Shown in pieces: positions 25,321 to 37,290 of a stretch of 64,000 nucleotides of DNA (positions are counted from its first letter, which is position 1; the number at the start of each line of letters is the position of its first letter). The translations under genes and the position numbers were made by a program. The DNA lies in assembly GCA_024509875.1 (NCBI GenBank), contig JAMPIV010018953.1:92771-156770 (forward strand), in the 5' to 3' direction. Under the pieces are notes generated by a model. The model was not told the origin of the DNA. It did not search any database and saw only the letters and a program-made list of their open reading frames with translations. Source of the DNA: Oreohelix idahoensis (lineage: Eukaryota > Mollusca > Gastropoda > Stylommatophora > Oreohelicidae).

Positions 25321-28300
25321 TTAGTTGGAGTCATGTGGGCATCTAGACAAAATGTCAGCCATCACATTATCCGCACCACGGATAGCTCGTACCGTGAAGT
25401 GAAAAGGTTGAAGAGCTATAGCATATCGAGTGGATCTCGAACTCTTCAAATTCTTAGTCTGAATAGCTGTAAGAGCTTTCTGATCAGTCTCTAGAATGAA
25501 ATGTGCGCCCAGGAGGAATCTTTGTAGCTTTAGAATTGACCAAACCATCGCTAACAACTCACGGTCTAAAACCGAGTAGTTCCTCTCTGCCGCATTTAGT
25601 TTTTTCTAGAAATGTACATAACAGGATGCAGAGTATTTGCATATTCTTGCATCAGTGCTGCTCCAATCCCAGTGGATGAAGCATCACTCCGAAGAACAAA
25701 AGTCCTATCAAGAGTAGGTAATCTTAAGATGGGAGGAGAAGAAAATATATTCTTGATTTGGTCTAGTGAAGATTGGCATTCTTCAGACCAACGGACCAGA
25801 TTAGGCGAACCTTTCTTCAACAATGTTGAGAGAGGTGCCATGATCGAAGATAAATTTGGAATAAATCTCCCATAAAATTGAATTAAACCTAAGAGACTCC
25901 TAACTTGTTTCTTCGTTTTAGGAACAGAGATGTTCAGTATTTTGGAAGTATTGTGGTCTTCTGTCTTCAAGAGACCATGACCAACACGATGACCCAGGAA
26001 AGAGATTTCACCAAAACCAACAAAAGCTTTAGAAGGTTTTGCTGTCAAATTATTCTCACGTAGAGTGGACAGTAAGTCATATAACCCTAAATAGTGATCT
26101 TCCCAGGTATCACTGAAGAGACAGATGTCATCTAAGTATGCGATGACATCCGAACGATGTGACAGAATTCGACGCATCATGCGAACGAAAGTGGCAGGGG
26201 CGTTCATGAGACCAAAAGGCATAACATTCCATTGAAATAGACCCCTAGGTGTAGAAAAAGCAGTAAGAGGTTTGGCATGCTCTGCTAAAGGCACTTGCCA
26301 ATAACCTTTAGACAAGTCAAGTTTAGTGAAGAATCTAGAATTAGAAAGTCTAATCAGTAGATCTTCTAACAAAGGCATCGGTTCAGCGTCGAACTTTGTG
26401 ACCTGATTCAATTTGCGATAATCAACGCAAATTCGTATGTTCTTATCCTTCTTCCGGACAATAACCATGGAAGAAGAATATGGTGAAGTCGATGGTTCAA
26501 TTATATTTAATTGAATCATTTCATCCAATTCCTTTTCCACTTGCGACTGAAAGTGTATAGGAATAGGATACGGCCTAACCCTAATTGGATTATTGTCGGT
26601 AAGAATTATGTCATGTTCTATGACATCTGTGTGTCCAGGAATGTCAGTGAGAACATCCTGAAATGTTTGTAACATCGACAAGTCTCGTCGATGTTCGTCA
26701 CCAGAAAGATTAGGAGAAACAGAAACGTTTTTCCAAGATTCCGTGGAATGTAATGGAACCACTGGAAGGGGAAGGTTGACATCAGAGAAGGTAGCTTCCT
26801 CATCCTGAATGACAGACAGGGATGAATAATGACCGTGAGGTGCAGGAGCATCATCCGTTGCCTGGAAAATAGGCAGCAAATAGTCCGGACGTTCGTGAAA
26901 TTCCGAAAGCATGTTTATGTGGAAAGTTTTATGCTTTCCATCAATATCGACCACATAGTCAACATCGGAAATCCGAGAGACTATTGCATACGGACCTTTC
27001 CATGCAATAAGAAGTCTATTTTCCCTACTGGGGAGTAGGACGAATGCTTTGTCACCTGGACAAAGTTGTCGTAGACATCTATTCTTGTTAGCAAAACTGC
27101 CTTGCCTTCTCTTTAGCAATTTCTGATGAAGCAGTTGCTAGCTTACATGCCTCAATGATCTTTTGTCTAAGAGCAATGACATACTCATATGAGGATTGAG
27201 TTTCATCGCTAATATCATCGGCAGTGATGAGATCGTGTAATAAAGACATAGGGCCGCGTGGACGCGCGCCAAAGACAAGTTCGAAGGGAGAAAATCCTGT
27301 GTGTTCATTAGGGACTTCTCTATAGGCAAAGAGAGCCGCGGGTAAAACCCTGTCCCAATCTTGAGGATGATCTTCAGTTATCTTACCAAGCAAAGTCTTG
27401 AGCGTTTATTCTATTCAGACGCTCAACTAACCCATTAGACATAGGATGGTAGATACTACTGAGAGATCGTTCAATATGTAAGGTAGACATTACCTGTGAC
27501 ATAGTGTCAGATATGAGTTGAGTGCCATGGTCTGACAATATTTCTCTGGGGAACCCCAAGCGAGAAAATATCAACCAAAGAGCATCTGCGATATCTGTAG
27601 TAGATATGCTCTTAAGAGGAATAGCCTCTGGCCAACGTGTGCACATATCGACACATGTAAGGATAAACTGATGTCCTCTGGCCGACTTGACCTTAAAAGG
27701 GCCAATAATATCTATGGCCATTTTCTGAAACGGCCGAATAGGAATGTCAGCAGCCTGGATAGGCGCAGCATGTCGTGGTCCTCTAGATTTGACCTCCTGA
27801 CATACCTTGCATGATCGGCAGTAAATACGAATGTCCTTATTGACAAAAGGCCAAAAGAAAGCCGCAAGGACTCTCGACTTCGTACGGGCAAAACCCATAT
27901 GTCCAGCACATTGCGAGTCATGAGCATGTTGTAATATTTGGACTCTCATGCTCTTGGGAACAAGAATTTGCGAATGTGCCGACGTAGTCGAATCTTGTAC
28001 CATACGTACAAGTACGCCGTTTCTCATTGCAATCCAAGATTTTCTATTTGTATCCTGATTCGGATCACCTTTCTTCGCAAGAACGAAGAATTTTTTTAAA
28101 GAAGGATCTTCTTCTTGCAATTTTATGAAAGAGTCACGAGTAATTACTAAGTGACTATCTTGGCTATCAACTTCATTATCACTATTCAGTGAAGTTTCGG
28201 GTGTTTGTAGAGCTTGTGCTCTTGTAACTACTGCATTTGTAGCTTGCATGTTATTATCTTCCCAAGCAGCAATCTGCTGTGGGGTACACTCCCTAACTCC

Positions 28301-28798
28301 GTGAATACGACCAATAATAAGGTCCGCAATAGGATTAGGTAAGAGACAAGCATGCACATCTCCAGTAAAGAAAGGAGTGGCAATGCGAATTACAGCAGTA
28401 GGATATTTTTCTAGAGTGCCGCCAAATGTGACACATTTAATAACCCTTCCTGTAGCACAAGATGGATCTACAAGCGATTGTCTAACACCAATAGTGGTGC
28501 ATCCGGAATCGAAAAGTAGTGAGACCGGAGTATCATTAACAAGACCCTTATGTAGAATTAAAGAACCCCTCCCGTCATGCGCAACAGCAGCAGGAAGAGC
28601 GGGAAGTGGGTGACCACAACTCAAAGTAGTTATGGTACCCGGTTCGAATAAAGTACTGCATTGGGGGCATTTGTTTGCTCTCTCAAAGTCAAAAGCAGAA
28701 CTAGTGACAGCGTCAAAGTTTTTACTATCAACAACATGATTACAGGCTCCCTCAGTTTCCTGTTGTACAGCATTAGCCTGCTGATATCTCTTTTTTTT
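25321..28798 (-). pseudogene. Pol of copy 1: PR-IN-RT-RNase H (frameshifted)
   Basis: In order: a CPQC...CGH cluster, protease LLFDSGCTT (about 28505), integrase zinc-binding HHCC (about 27940-27800), integrase catalytic core with Asp in AIDIIGP, Asp in SDHGTQ and Glu in VERLN, a GPY/F-type end (AWKGPYAIVSRISDVDY, about 26960), then RT with CVDYRKLN, KLDLSKGYWQ and AYLDDI (about 26135), and RNase H with RSDASSTGIGAAL, DRELLAMV, ETDQKAL and ADILSR, ending at 25321. All catalytic residues I can place are present. Frame is lost by a 4-nt insertion after VERLN (about 27400), an extra T at about 27100 and two extra A at about 25605. It is broken as read, unless the homopolymer lesions are sequencing errors. 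Confidence 0.92.
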
Positions 28799-30276
28799 TG
28801 TGTTGAGATCTACCCCGACTATTATTACCTCTGAAGTTATCAGAGTTATTATTATCTCTGCAGTTATTATTGTCTCTATTGTAATTGTTATACTGGTTCG
28901 AATTCCAGTTTCCACGATTACTATCATGTTCACATTGATGCGAACATCTATTTGTTTGGTTCTGAGGTCTTCGGCAGGAATAACCTCTATTACCATATCC
29001 TCTTTTGAAATGCTTATAATTATTAGGGTGATAGTAACGACCACTATCAGGTTGTCTCCAATTCTTCGAAGAAGAATCACCATGAAATTGGTTTCCATGA
29101 TTTTGACAGAAATTACCGCTGCCCTTTCTATCAAAATTTTGTTGGGATCTACGAGCAAAGTTTTGACCATACGGAGCTGCCGAAGCAACTGGTAAACCTT
29201 CTTTCACCTTAGAGTTACCCATGGTTATGTGTGGGTGCGCAGTTACGTATTGGCAACAGAAATCTTCCATTTCTTTTATTGTTTTAGGTTTACGTTCATG
29301 AAGGAAAGCAAGGAAAGACTCATTGACAGACGACATGACTTTGTCTCTAAGTATTAAGTCCATAAGTCCTTCATAAGTTTTTTCCGTCTTAGATAGTTCA
29401 ACCCATCGTGAGAAAGTAATGCGTATTCTTGCAATAAACTCGGAGAATTCAACTCCATTTTCAGGTAACATGTTTTTTAAATTGTAGACGATAGCCGTCT
29501 TCGTTAAGCTGATATTTCTTTAACAAAGCGGCCCTGACAACCTCATAATTGCTCTTGTCAGGTTCATCCACCATATTTAATATACTTAGAGCTTTACCTG
29601 TCAGTATCCCTGATAACTGATAAACATATTTTGCTTTGTCTATGTTATGAGCTGTACATGCTTGTTCAAATCTGTCCAGATAGAACATTATGTCATCACT
29701 GGAAGGACTAAATGTTGGTAACTTAATCTTAAAAGTATCATTATTAGCCTTCCCAGAAGATGAACCCTTGTTTGAATCATTACCATTACTCATGCTCGTC
29801 AATTTCAATTTCTCCAACTCTAAAGCTAAGAGTTTTTCTTCATGTTCCATTTTTGCTTTCCTCTCATCAGACTCTCTTTGTAACTTCCTTTCTTCAGCTT
29901 GAGCCTGCATTTGAAGTCTTTCATTTTCAGCTTCTTTTTCAAGTCTTTTATTTTCAGCTTCTTTTTCAAGTCTTTTATTTTCAGCCTCTTTTTCAAGTCT
30001 TTTATTCTCAGCCTCTTTTTGAAGTCTTTCAGCTTCTAGCTGTAGCTGGAGTTTTCTCTCCTCAGCTTCTGATTCCCTTTTTTGTTTTTCCATTTCCATT
30101 TGGAATCTCTTTTCATCCACCTGCATCTGCAGTTTCTTTTGTTCAGCTTCCATATGCAGTTTCTTTTGTTCAGCTTCCATTGCTTTATCATATCGAGCAG
30201 TTGCAAATTCTTCTAACTTATCACCAGTCTTCCCAAGCAATTTACCCTGCTCAATAAAGTGCTCAAATGTAGACAT
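28773..30276 (-). pseudogene. Gag of copy 1 (frameshifted)
   Basis: Start chosen at 30276, the ATG that aligns with the start in copy 2. The N-terminal third is a long charged coiled coil with repeated AENKRLEKE units (about residues 30-145). A Ser/Asn linker and a capsid-like domain follow (YLDRFEQACTAHNIDKAKY), then an Asn/Arg/Gly/Gln-rich tail with isolated Cys/His instead of a standard CCHC knuckle. A longer A run near 29475 (six A against five in copy 2) moves the second half to another frame (29471-28773). The stop lies just past an A9 run at 28791-28799 that marks the gag-pol junction. Confidence 0.85.
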
Positions 30277-31721
30277 GTTGTCTAACATATGAGTCCAAAA
30301 CCTGAAATAATTAACTAATTTATTTCAAACCTAAGTGTAACAAGTCTTAATTAAGCACTTGTATATTCACATCACCTTATATTATCCCAGTCTCTGTGGG
30401 AAACAAGTCTCCAATCAAAGAACTTGTATATGAAATATCAGCACTCAAATCTTGATCATAAGTGCACTTCTCATTCAATAGTGCACGACACTATTCATCA
30501 TTCATTTATCATCAGTATAGTAGTAACAGTGCATTAGCATAGCCCATTAACTAATTACTATAACTGTAAACAATGACTATGTAAACACATGCAGAATGTA
30601 AACATTGAAAATGTAAACAATACAAACAATGTAAACAATAACAATGTAAACAATAACAAAGATCAGCAACAATACAAAAACTTTCGCAGAAATCAACTAA
30701 AAATAAAGCAGAAATTAATGACATATCACAAAAAATGTGACGATATCTGCGCTATAATTAAACAAAATACATGACACCACAGTGTATAAACAAAAATGTT
30801 GTATGAAACTAAATTATAGACAAGAGTAGGCTAACAAATACAAACAAATCACAACAAAACTAAAGAATGTGAAATAATAACGAAAACAATATTAAAACAT
30901 GTCATCACAGCTAACATAAATAGCAACAGAAGTCGCTTAGCAAATTCCAGTATCGGAAATTTGCAAACCCTACAGAAAACGCTCACAATAGACGACCTCT
31001 ATGACGTGGCATAATCTAACGGAGACACCACCCAACCGAGAACCCGCTGAAATATAAACATATAAATATACAAATAACATATAGACATATAATATATAGA
31101 ATGAGATGATACACAGAAGACTCAGCAGAAGTATAAGGGCACAGTTTACATACAAACAGGCCACTTAACTTAAAGGCTTCCAATCGTAGAACAGCAGAAA
31201 AACGGATGTCAATCAACGTCCTAAAGAGCGAAGCTCCAACGATGATGGCACATCTGAACTGCTTCCACTGCTAACACGATGGTACAAGAGCTTCTGAAAT
31301 ACTGTGTGTTGAGTTGTTTCGGCACTTGACCTTCTAATCCAAAAGTAAGTTGATGGAAATCGGTACTTGGCCTTCTTCAGAAAACAACCCGTTTCAACCG
31401 GCACTTGACCTTCTCAAAAAACGACAGCACTGGAACCTTGACAGCAGCAACTTGCTTGACCTGCGTAAAAGATAACAGCAGTCCGAGTTATCCGGCAACA
31501 TGTAACAACGCCGGGTACTGTCAAATTCTTGTTTCCGTCAAAAAGTTGAAATTTTGACTTTTACCGGGCAACGCCGAGTACTTTGAAAATTTTGAAGATG
31601 TTGACTGTATTGAAGAATGTTAATTTCTTGAAGGATGCTGATGAATTCTTGTTGAAAATGAAGTGGGTAAGGGACCCCGTGTTTGCTAGTACCAGAATCA
31701 AACCAGCTTATGGCCACCAAA
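30277..31721 (-). promoter_or_regulatory. Long untranslated leader of copy 1 with motif arrays
   Basis: About 1.4 kb between the 5' LTR and the gag start. Six GTAAACA motifs (TGTTTAC on the other strand) lie within 87 bp at 30566-30652. Three or more spaced copies of a motif like aaggtcaagtgccg occur at about 31330-31440. Both arrays recur in the leader of copy 2, although the surrounding sequence has diverged. TGTTTAC is a forkhead-type consensus; factor binding is inference. Confidence 0.55.
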
Positions 31722-32803
31722 TGATGCGTGATGCCATATGATGATGGATGGCATCCGCATGTCTGGTTTTGTGTAGTGTGTAGATGTGTTCAGTCCAAAA
31801 CAATGTTCATGCAACAATAACAGGGCAATCCACATAGGACGTCAGTAAACTCACGACGTATAAAGTCAATGAGTCTTGAAACAGCCGTTGACGTTTTTCT
31901 TCATTATTTATTGTGGACGCCACAGTGACAAAATGGTTACGCAAATGTGTAGGCACATCAACAGTCATTATCACAGCAACATTCAATACAGCAATAAACG
32001 GTAGACAGCATTACAATGATGAGTCAGATGCATGTTATATTTCAAAGTGCTGTAAATGTAGTCAGGTGAACAACTCCATCCTTTTCTATAACAGCCAGGA
32101 GATAACCAGATGTATGAGATCAGTTCACTCTCCTTAGTTTGACTTCAGCAAGACAGACACGTCTGCCGAAGTATAAATAATGTCCTCAAGAATATCCTCT
32201 AGATAATAAAGGTTTTCTAAACCTCGTTCATTTAACCAAGTAGCAAGTAATGGTCCTTGGTACCTGCATCAACCGATGCAGTACAATGCAGCGACATGTG
32301 AGCTGGGAAAAAACATCTCGTGACGACGACTTTCGCAGACAGGCTATGAATCGAAATCGCTCACGACCCAAAATCAATAGAGTTAATGAAAATGTTAATT
32401 TACCTTGCTTTCAAGAAATACAGAAATATCACGCCTCCCGGCATGTGCAAATACACTAGAGGTATTATCCCAAATAAACGAAATATCCATAAGAGGACTA
32501 CACATCCCTGACAGAACAAAAATAGCGGAGATCCCCTCTTCAACGAGGCATCTCTTTCGCCATTCCAAATCGCTCACTCCCACTAGTGGTGGGCGGAAAC
32601 CGATCGACCAAACAACAAGACAAGTCATGCGCAGTCCAGCGCAAAAAAATGACCACAGCTCAAAAGTTAACTGCATTCGATACTAACGCGAGAAGACAAA
32701 TGCTTACCGAGAAAAGTGACTATAGATTTCAAGCAGTTGTTGCCCTTGCGTTATAAAACAGATATTGAAATAAAACGATGTTGCGAGAATTTACCACGCA
32801 ACA
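31722..32803 (-). repeat. Copy 1, 5' LTR
   Basis: 1082 bp, about 99.7% identical by eye to the left LTR. The element promoter should lie here, reading leftwards. Confidence 0.95.
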
Positions 32804-32808
32804 GTGAT

Positions 32809-33121
32809 CTTTAATTAAAACCAAAACCAAACACCATCCCTTCCTACACAAAACTTTACAAGAAAATAATTTAGACCAACACTTCAAATCTTGGTTAAAA
32901 ATGGTACTCAAAACTCCGGAAAGCAAATTGCTGATAAATCACACTATATCTGAAAAAATCCCTCTAACTCGATCAGTCAGACAATGTCTCCCTTACTATA
33001 TTTACTAATTTTAGAACCCGTATTAGAGCACATCAGAAAAAATACAAAACATTAAAGAAACTAATAGCATACGCTGATGAAACAATCTTTTCCCTACAAA
33101 CATTTCATCAATAAAAGATAT
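32809..33121 (+). pseudogene. LINE RT fragment (L1/Tx1-like), part 1
   Basis: One frame reads through RT fingers and palm: KSWLKMVLKTPESKLLIN, then LTRSVRQ (the conserved RQG block without its Gly), then AYADET, where the second catalytic Asp of YADD is Glu. The reading continues after the inserted plus-strand LTR element at 49984, so that element split this LINE. Stops and frameshifts show that the LINE was dead before or soon after the insertion. Confidence 0.8.
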
Positions 33122-33126
33122 CCTAG

Positions 33127-34522
33127 TGTTGCGCTAAACTTGTCGCAACTTATTCTGACCATGCATTTTGACTATAGTTAATTTTTTAATGCATGGGAAG
33201 TAACTCATGGAATTGTAGTCACTTTTATTTCTACAGTCGTCTAATCTTGATAGCTATCGTCAAGAAGTTGTCTTATCTTGATAGCTAGGGTTGTTGATAG
33301 TTGTGTGAACGATTTTGAGTCATGTCCATATATGGAGCGCTCAGATCGTCAGTTCTTTGAAAACAGTTGGCAATCGCAATGTTTCAAGATTTATTTCCTT
33401 TTAAGGTCCGAGTCTTTAGTCGAACATCGTAGAACATTCTTCGTTTCGTAAGTTTAGCTGAGTTGTATTCGATTCGCGTGTTCTGCGCATGTCTCTGTTT
33501 GTGGCATTGTTTAAATGATTTCCGCCCAGGTCAGTCTGAGCAGAGATGCTGGTAAGGCGAGACATAGCGATGTGCTAGTCTTCGCTTAGTTTATTCAGGA
33601 AGGAGTCCTCATCATTGTTGTTCCTTTTTTGAGATGATATATCTCTATATTATTCCAAATGCCTGGAGGCATATGTGATTTATGTGATTTAATTCCTGAT
33701 GAACAGGTAACGGAATCCTTTTTCGTTGAGTAACTTTATCGCCATCTTGTGATGTTGACTTTTGCTTAGCCTGCCTTATTATAAAGTCGGTGATATGACA
33801 AGTTTGCTCAGCTCACGATCCACTTATATTGTCACGCATCGATTGATGCCTGTCCTACGGACTATTTGCTTCCTGACCTTTATTGATGGATCTAGGTTTG
33901 ATACCTTTGCTGTATAAGGAACATAGAGGACGATAATGTGACGCTCAAAAGACATGCCTGTCTTGTTGAGGTCAAAAATTAGGAGACCAGATTTAATCTC
34001 CTAGTTGATATCTACTAGCTCTTATGGAAAGGGGAAGTTTACTACCTGACTACATGTACAGCTGATTACGATATCCTAAAAGGCATAAGATTTACATTAT
34101 TATGATGCTTGTCTGCTGTTCCTGTTGAATTGACTACGTCGATGATGTAATGACTATTGTTCTATACCAGTGATGTTACTGCATAATTATCTCCATGTAT
34201 CTCGTCGTTGTGGCGTATATTATATGTTACCAACAACATCACTTGCTGTTCAACGATTTATTGACTTTATACGTTTATGAATTGATGTGACGTCCTTATC
34301 TGATACTTGACTTCATAAACACGTCACACATAAACCATACCACGACACCATAAGATCTTGCCTCATCATCCTTGGTGTCTGAGGGTGGCACACTAATCTG
34401 CAAAGGCCAGGATGATCATACTTTTAGAGAAGCAGATGAAATACAACACCCTCAACGTTGTTTGGCAAATGTGACATCCTCCACGGAACATTTATACACA
34501 ACACACATTTTGCTACTCAACA
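33127..34522 (+). repeat. Copy 2, 5' LTR
   Basis: Starts tgttgcgctaaacttgtcgc and ends ctactcaaca. The first 21 bases fold as GTTGCG...CGCAAC. Next to it at 34523 is tttggtggcc, the likely primer-binding site, identical over those ten bases to that of copy 1. Confidence 0.95.
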
Positions 34523-35925
34523 TTTGGTGGCCAGTCCAAATGCATTCAATAAGCCCACCACGACTCAACATTTGGTGAGCAGATTCGGGGTCCCTTACCC
34601 ACTTCAATAAACATACAGCGATTTTTCAAGACACTCAACATCTACATACAAAATCCTGAAACTACTCGGCGTTGTCCGGTGCCTTCTGAACTAAAAAATT
34701 GTTGTTGCAATTTTTGGGAGCCTAAATGACAGTACCCGGCGTTGAGTCATACATTGCCAGTTGAAACGTGTTGCTGTCCTCCTTGCATCAAGTTGCTGTC
34801 GTTTGTGAAGGTCAAGTGCCTGTTGATACAAGTTGTTGTCTCAAGAAGGCCAAGTACCGATTTCAAGCAATTTACGGTTGAATAAGAAGGTCAAGTGCCG
34901 TTATTTACTTATCAGTCTAGAAGCTCAAGTACCATCGTCATGGCAGTTGGAGCAGTCCAGATGTACCATCATCGTTGGATCTTCATTCCTTAGGACGCTG
35001 ATTGTGATCTGTTTTTTCTGCTGTGGCTGACGTTTGGATACCCATAAGTTAAGTGGCCTGTTTGTTTGTGAACTGTGCCCTTATACTTCTACTGAGTCTT
35101 CTGTGTTTCACCTCATTCTTTTGTTTACATGTTATATGTTTATATGTTATTTGTATATTTATATTTATATGTCTATGTTTCTGCGGGTTTTCGGTTGGGC
35201 GGTGTCTCCGTTAGATCATACCACGTCATAGAGGTCGTCTATCGTGAGCGTTTTCTGTAGGGTGTGCAAATTTCCGATACTGGAATTTGCAAAGCGACTT
35301 CAGATGCTATTTTTTGTTAGTTGTGATGACTGTATTTGCTAGCCTACTCTTTTCTATAGTTTAGTTTCTTATACCATTTTTGTTTATACACTGTGATGTC
35401 TTGTATTTGTGTTATCTTCTAATAGATATCATCACATTTTTTGTGATATTTCTTTAATTTTCGCTTTATTTTTTGTTGATTTCTACGAATGTTTTCGTAT
35501 TGTTGCTAAATCTTTGTTATTGTTTACATTGTATTGTTTACATTGTATTGTTTACAGTGTAATGTTTACATTGTTATTGTTTACATTGTGATTGTGTTTA
35601 CATAGTCATTGATTACACTTATAGTAGTTAATTCACATTTAATAGTGGGTTATGCTTATGCATTACTACTACACTGATGATTAGTAAATGATGAATAGTA
35701 TTGTGCACTATTGAATGGGAAGTGCACCTATGATCAAGAGTTGATTGATGATATTTCAAAAAGGTCTATACACAAGTTCTTTGATATAAGACTTGTTTCC
35801 CACAGAGATTGGGATGATAATATAGTGTTGTGAGTAAACAAGTGCTTCATTTAAGACTTGTTTTAATTAAATTTGAAATAAGATAATTAATTATTTCAGG
35901 TTGTGGACTCATATTATTACTCATC
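34523..35925 (+). promoter_or_regulatory. Untranslated leader of copy 2 with motif arrays
   Basis: About 1.4 kb. Six TGTTTAC motifs lie within 81 bp (35521-35601). Four spaced motifs like gaaggtcaagtgccg occur at about 34815-34935. Near 34545-34580 the strings caacatttggtg and aagcccaccacgactcaac repeat the primer-site region. No coding frame. Confidence 0.55.
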
Positions 35926-37290
35926 ATGTCTACATTTGAGCACTTTATTGAGCAGGGTAAATTGCTTGGGAAGACTGGTGATAAGTTAGAAGAATTTGCA
36001 ACTACTCAATATGATAAAGCATTAAAAATGGAAGCTGAACAAAAGAAACTGCAGATGCAGGTGGATGAAAAAAGATTCCAAATGGAAATGGAAAAACAAA
36101 AAAGAGAAGCAAAAGCTGAAGAGAAGAGACTAGAGATTGAGTCTGAAAATAAAAGATTAGAAAAACAAGCTGAAGCCGAAGAAAGGAAGTTACAAAGAGA
36201 GTCTGATGAGAGAAAAGCAAAAATGGAGCATGAAGAAAAACTCTTAGTTTTGGAAGTTGAGAAATTAAGGGTGATGAACATGGGTAATGCTAATGATGCA
36301 AATAAGGTCTCAGATAAGACTAATGCAAACACTTTCAAGCTTAATCTACCACCATTCAATGCTTCCATCGACGACATAACATTCTATCTGGACAGATTTG
36401 AAACTTCATGTAAAGTACATAACATAGATAAATCACTGCAGGTTTATCATTTGTCCAAAATACTTAGAGGTGATGCTTTGAGTATGTTAAGCATGGTAGA
36501 TGAGATTGACAAGAACAACTATGAGGTTGTCAGGGCTATATTGTTAAAAAAATACCAACTTGACGAAGACGGCTATCGTCTTCAATTTAAAAATATGTTG
36601 CCAGAAACTGGTGTGCAATTCTCTGAATTCATTTCAAAGACACGTCTTACTTTTTACGTTGGGTGGAGCTGTCTAAGACAGAAAAAACTTATGAAGGACT
36701 TATGGACTTAATACTTAGAGACAAAGTCATGTCTTCTGTCAATGAGTCTTTCCTTGCTTTCCTTCATGAACGTAAACCTAAAACAATAAAAGAAATGGAA
36801 GATTTCTGTAGCCAGTATATAACTGCGCATCCTCACGTAACCATTGGTAACTCTAAAGTAAAAGAAGGTCTGCCAGTTGCTTCGGCAGCACCTTATGGTC
36901 AAAACTCTAGTCATAGATTCCAACAAAATTTTGATAGGAAAAGTAACCGTAGTTACGGTCAAAATTATGGAAATCAATTTCAGGGTGATTCTTCTTCGAA
37001 GAATTGGAGACGAGCTGACAGTCCTCGTTACTTCCAACCTAATAATTTTAGGCATTTCAGAAGAGGATATGGTAACAGAGGCTTTTCCTCGCGTAGACCT
37101 CAAAACCAAACAAATAGATGTTCACATCAATGTGGACATGATAATAATCATGGAAACTGTAATTCGAAACAGGATAACAGTTATAATAGAGACAATAATA
37201 ACTACAGAGATAATAACAACAGTGATAACTTCAGAGGTAATAGTAGTCGCGGTAGATCTCAATACAAAAAAAGAGATATCAGCAGGCTAA
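35926..37290 (+). pseudogene. Gag of copy 2 (frameshifted)
   Basis: Starts MSTFEHFIEQGKLLGKTG like copy 1. The coiled-coil stretch is shorter because several ENKRLEKEA units are absent. The capsid-like YLDRFETSCKVHNIDKS is at about residues 150-170. The frame runs on past the point where copy 1 shifts, then loses one base near 36654 (before the WVELSKTEKTYEG block) and continues from 36663. The C-terminal tail is Asn/Arg/Gly-rich with scattered Cys/His. The gag-pol junction is an A7 run at 37266-37272. Confidence 0.85.

Larger units (their letters stand above)
23490..32803 (-). mobile_element. Ty3/gypsy-class LTR retrotransposon with Gmr1-like gene order (copy 1)
   Basis: 9.3 kb, LTRs 23490-24570 and 31722-32803, flanked by GTGAT (23485-23489, 32804-32808). 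On the minus strand the order is leader, Gag, protease, integrase, RT, RNase H. Integrase before RT is the reverse of ordinary Ty3/gypsy and matches the Gmr1 group. The RT itself is Ty3/gypsy in sequence. LTRs differ at about three positions by eye (one extra C at about 31797, G/A near 24239, T/C near 24561), so this is a very recent insertion, yet gag and pol carry several frameshifts. The leader begins with tttggtggcc next to the 5' LTR, the presumptive primer-binding site. The polypurine tract is the complement of about 24571-24590. Confidence 0.93.

Noticed and set aside
29760..30257. 165-residue plus-strand frame with Phe-Gln-Leu-Leu repeats
   Set aside because: It is the antisense shadow of the repeated coiled coil of Gag in copy 1.
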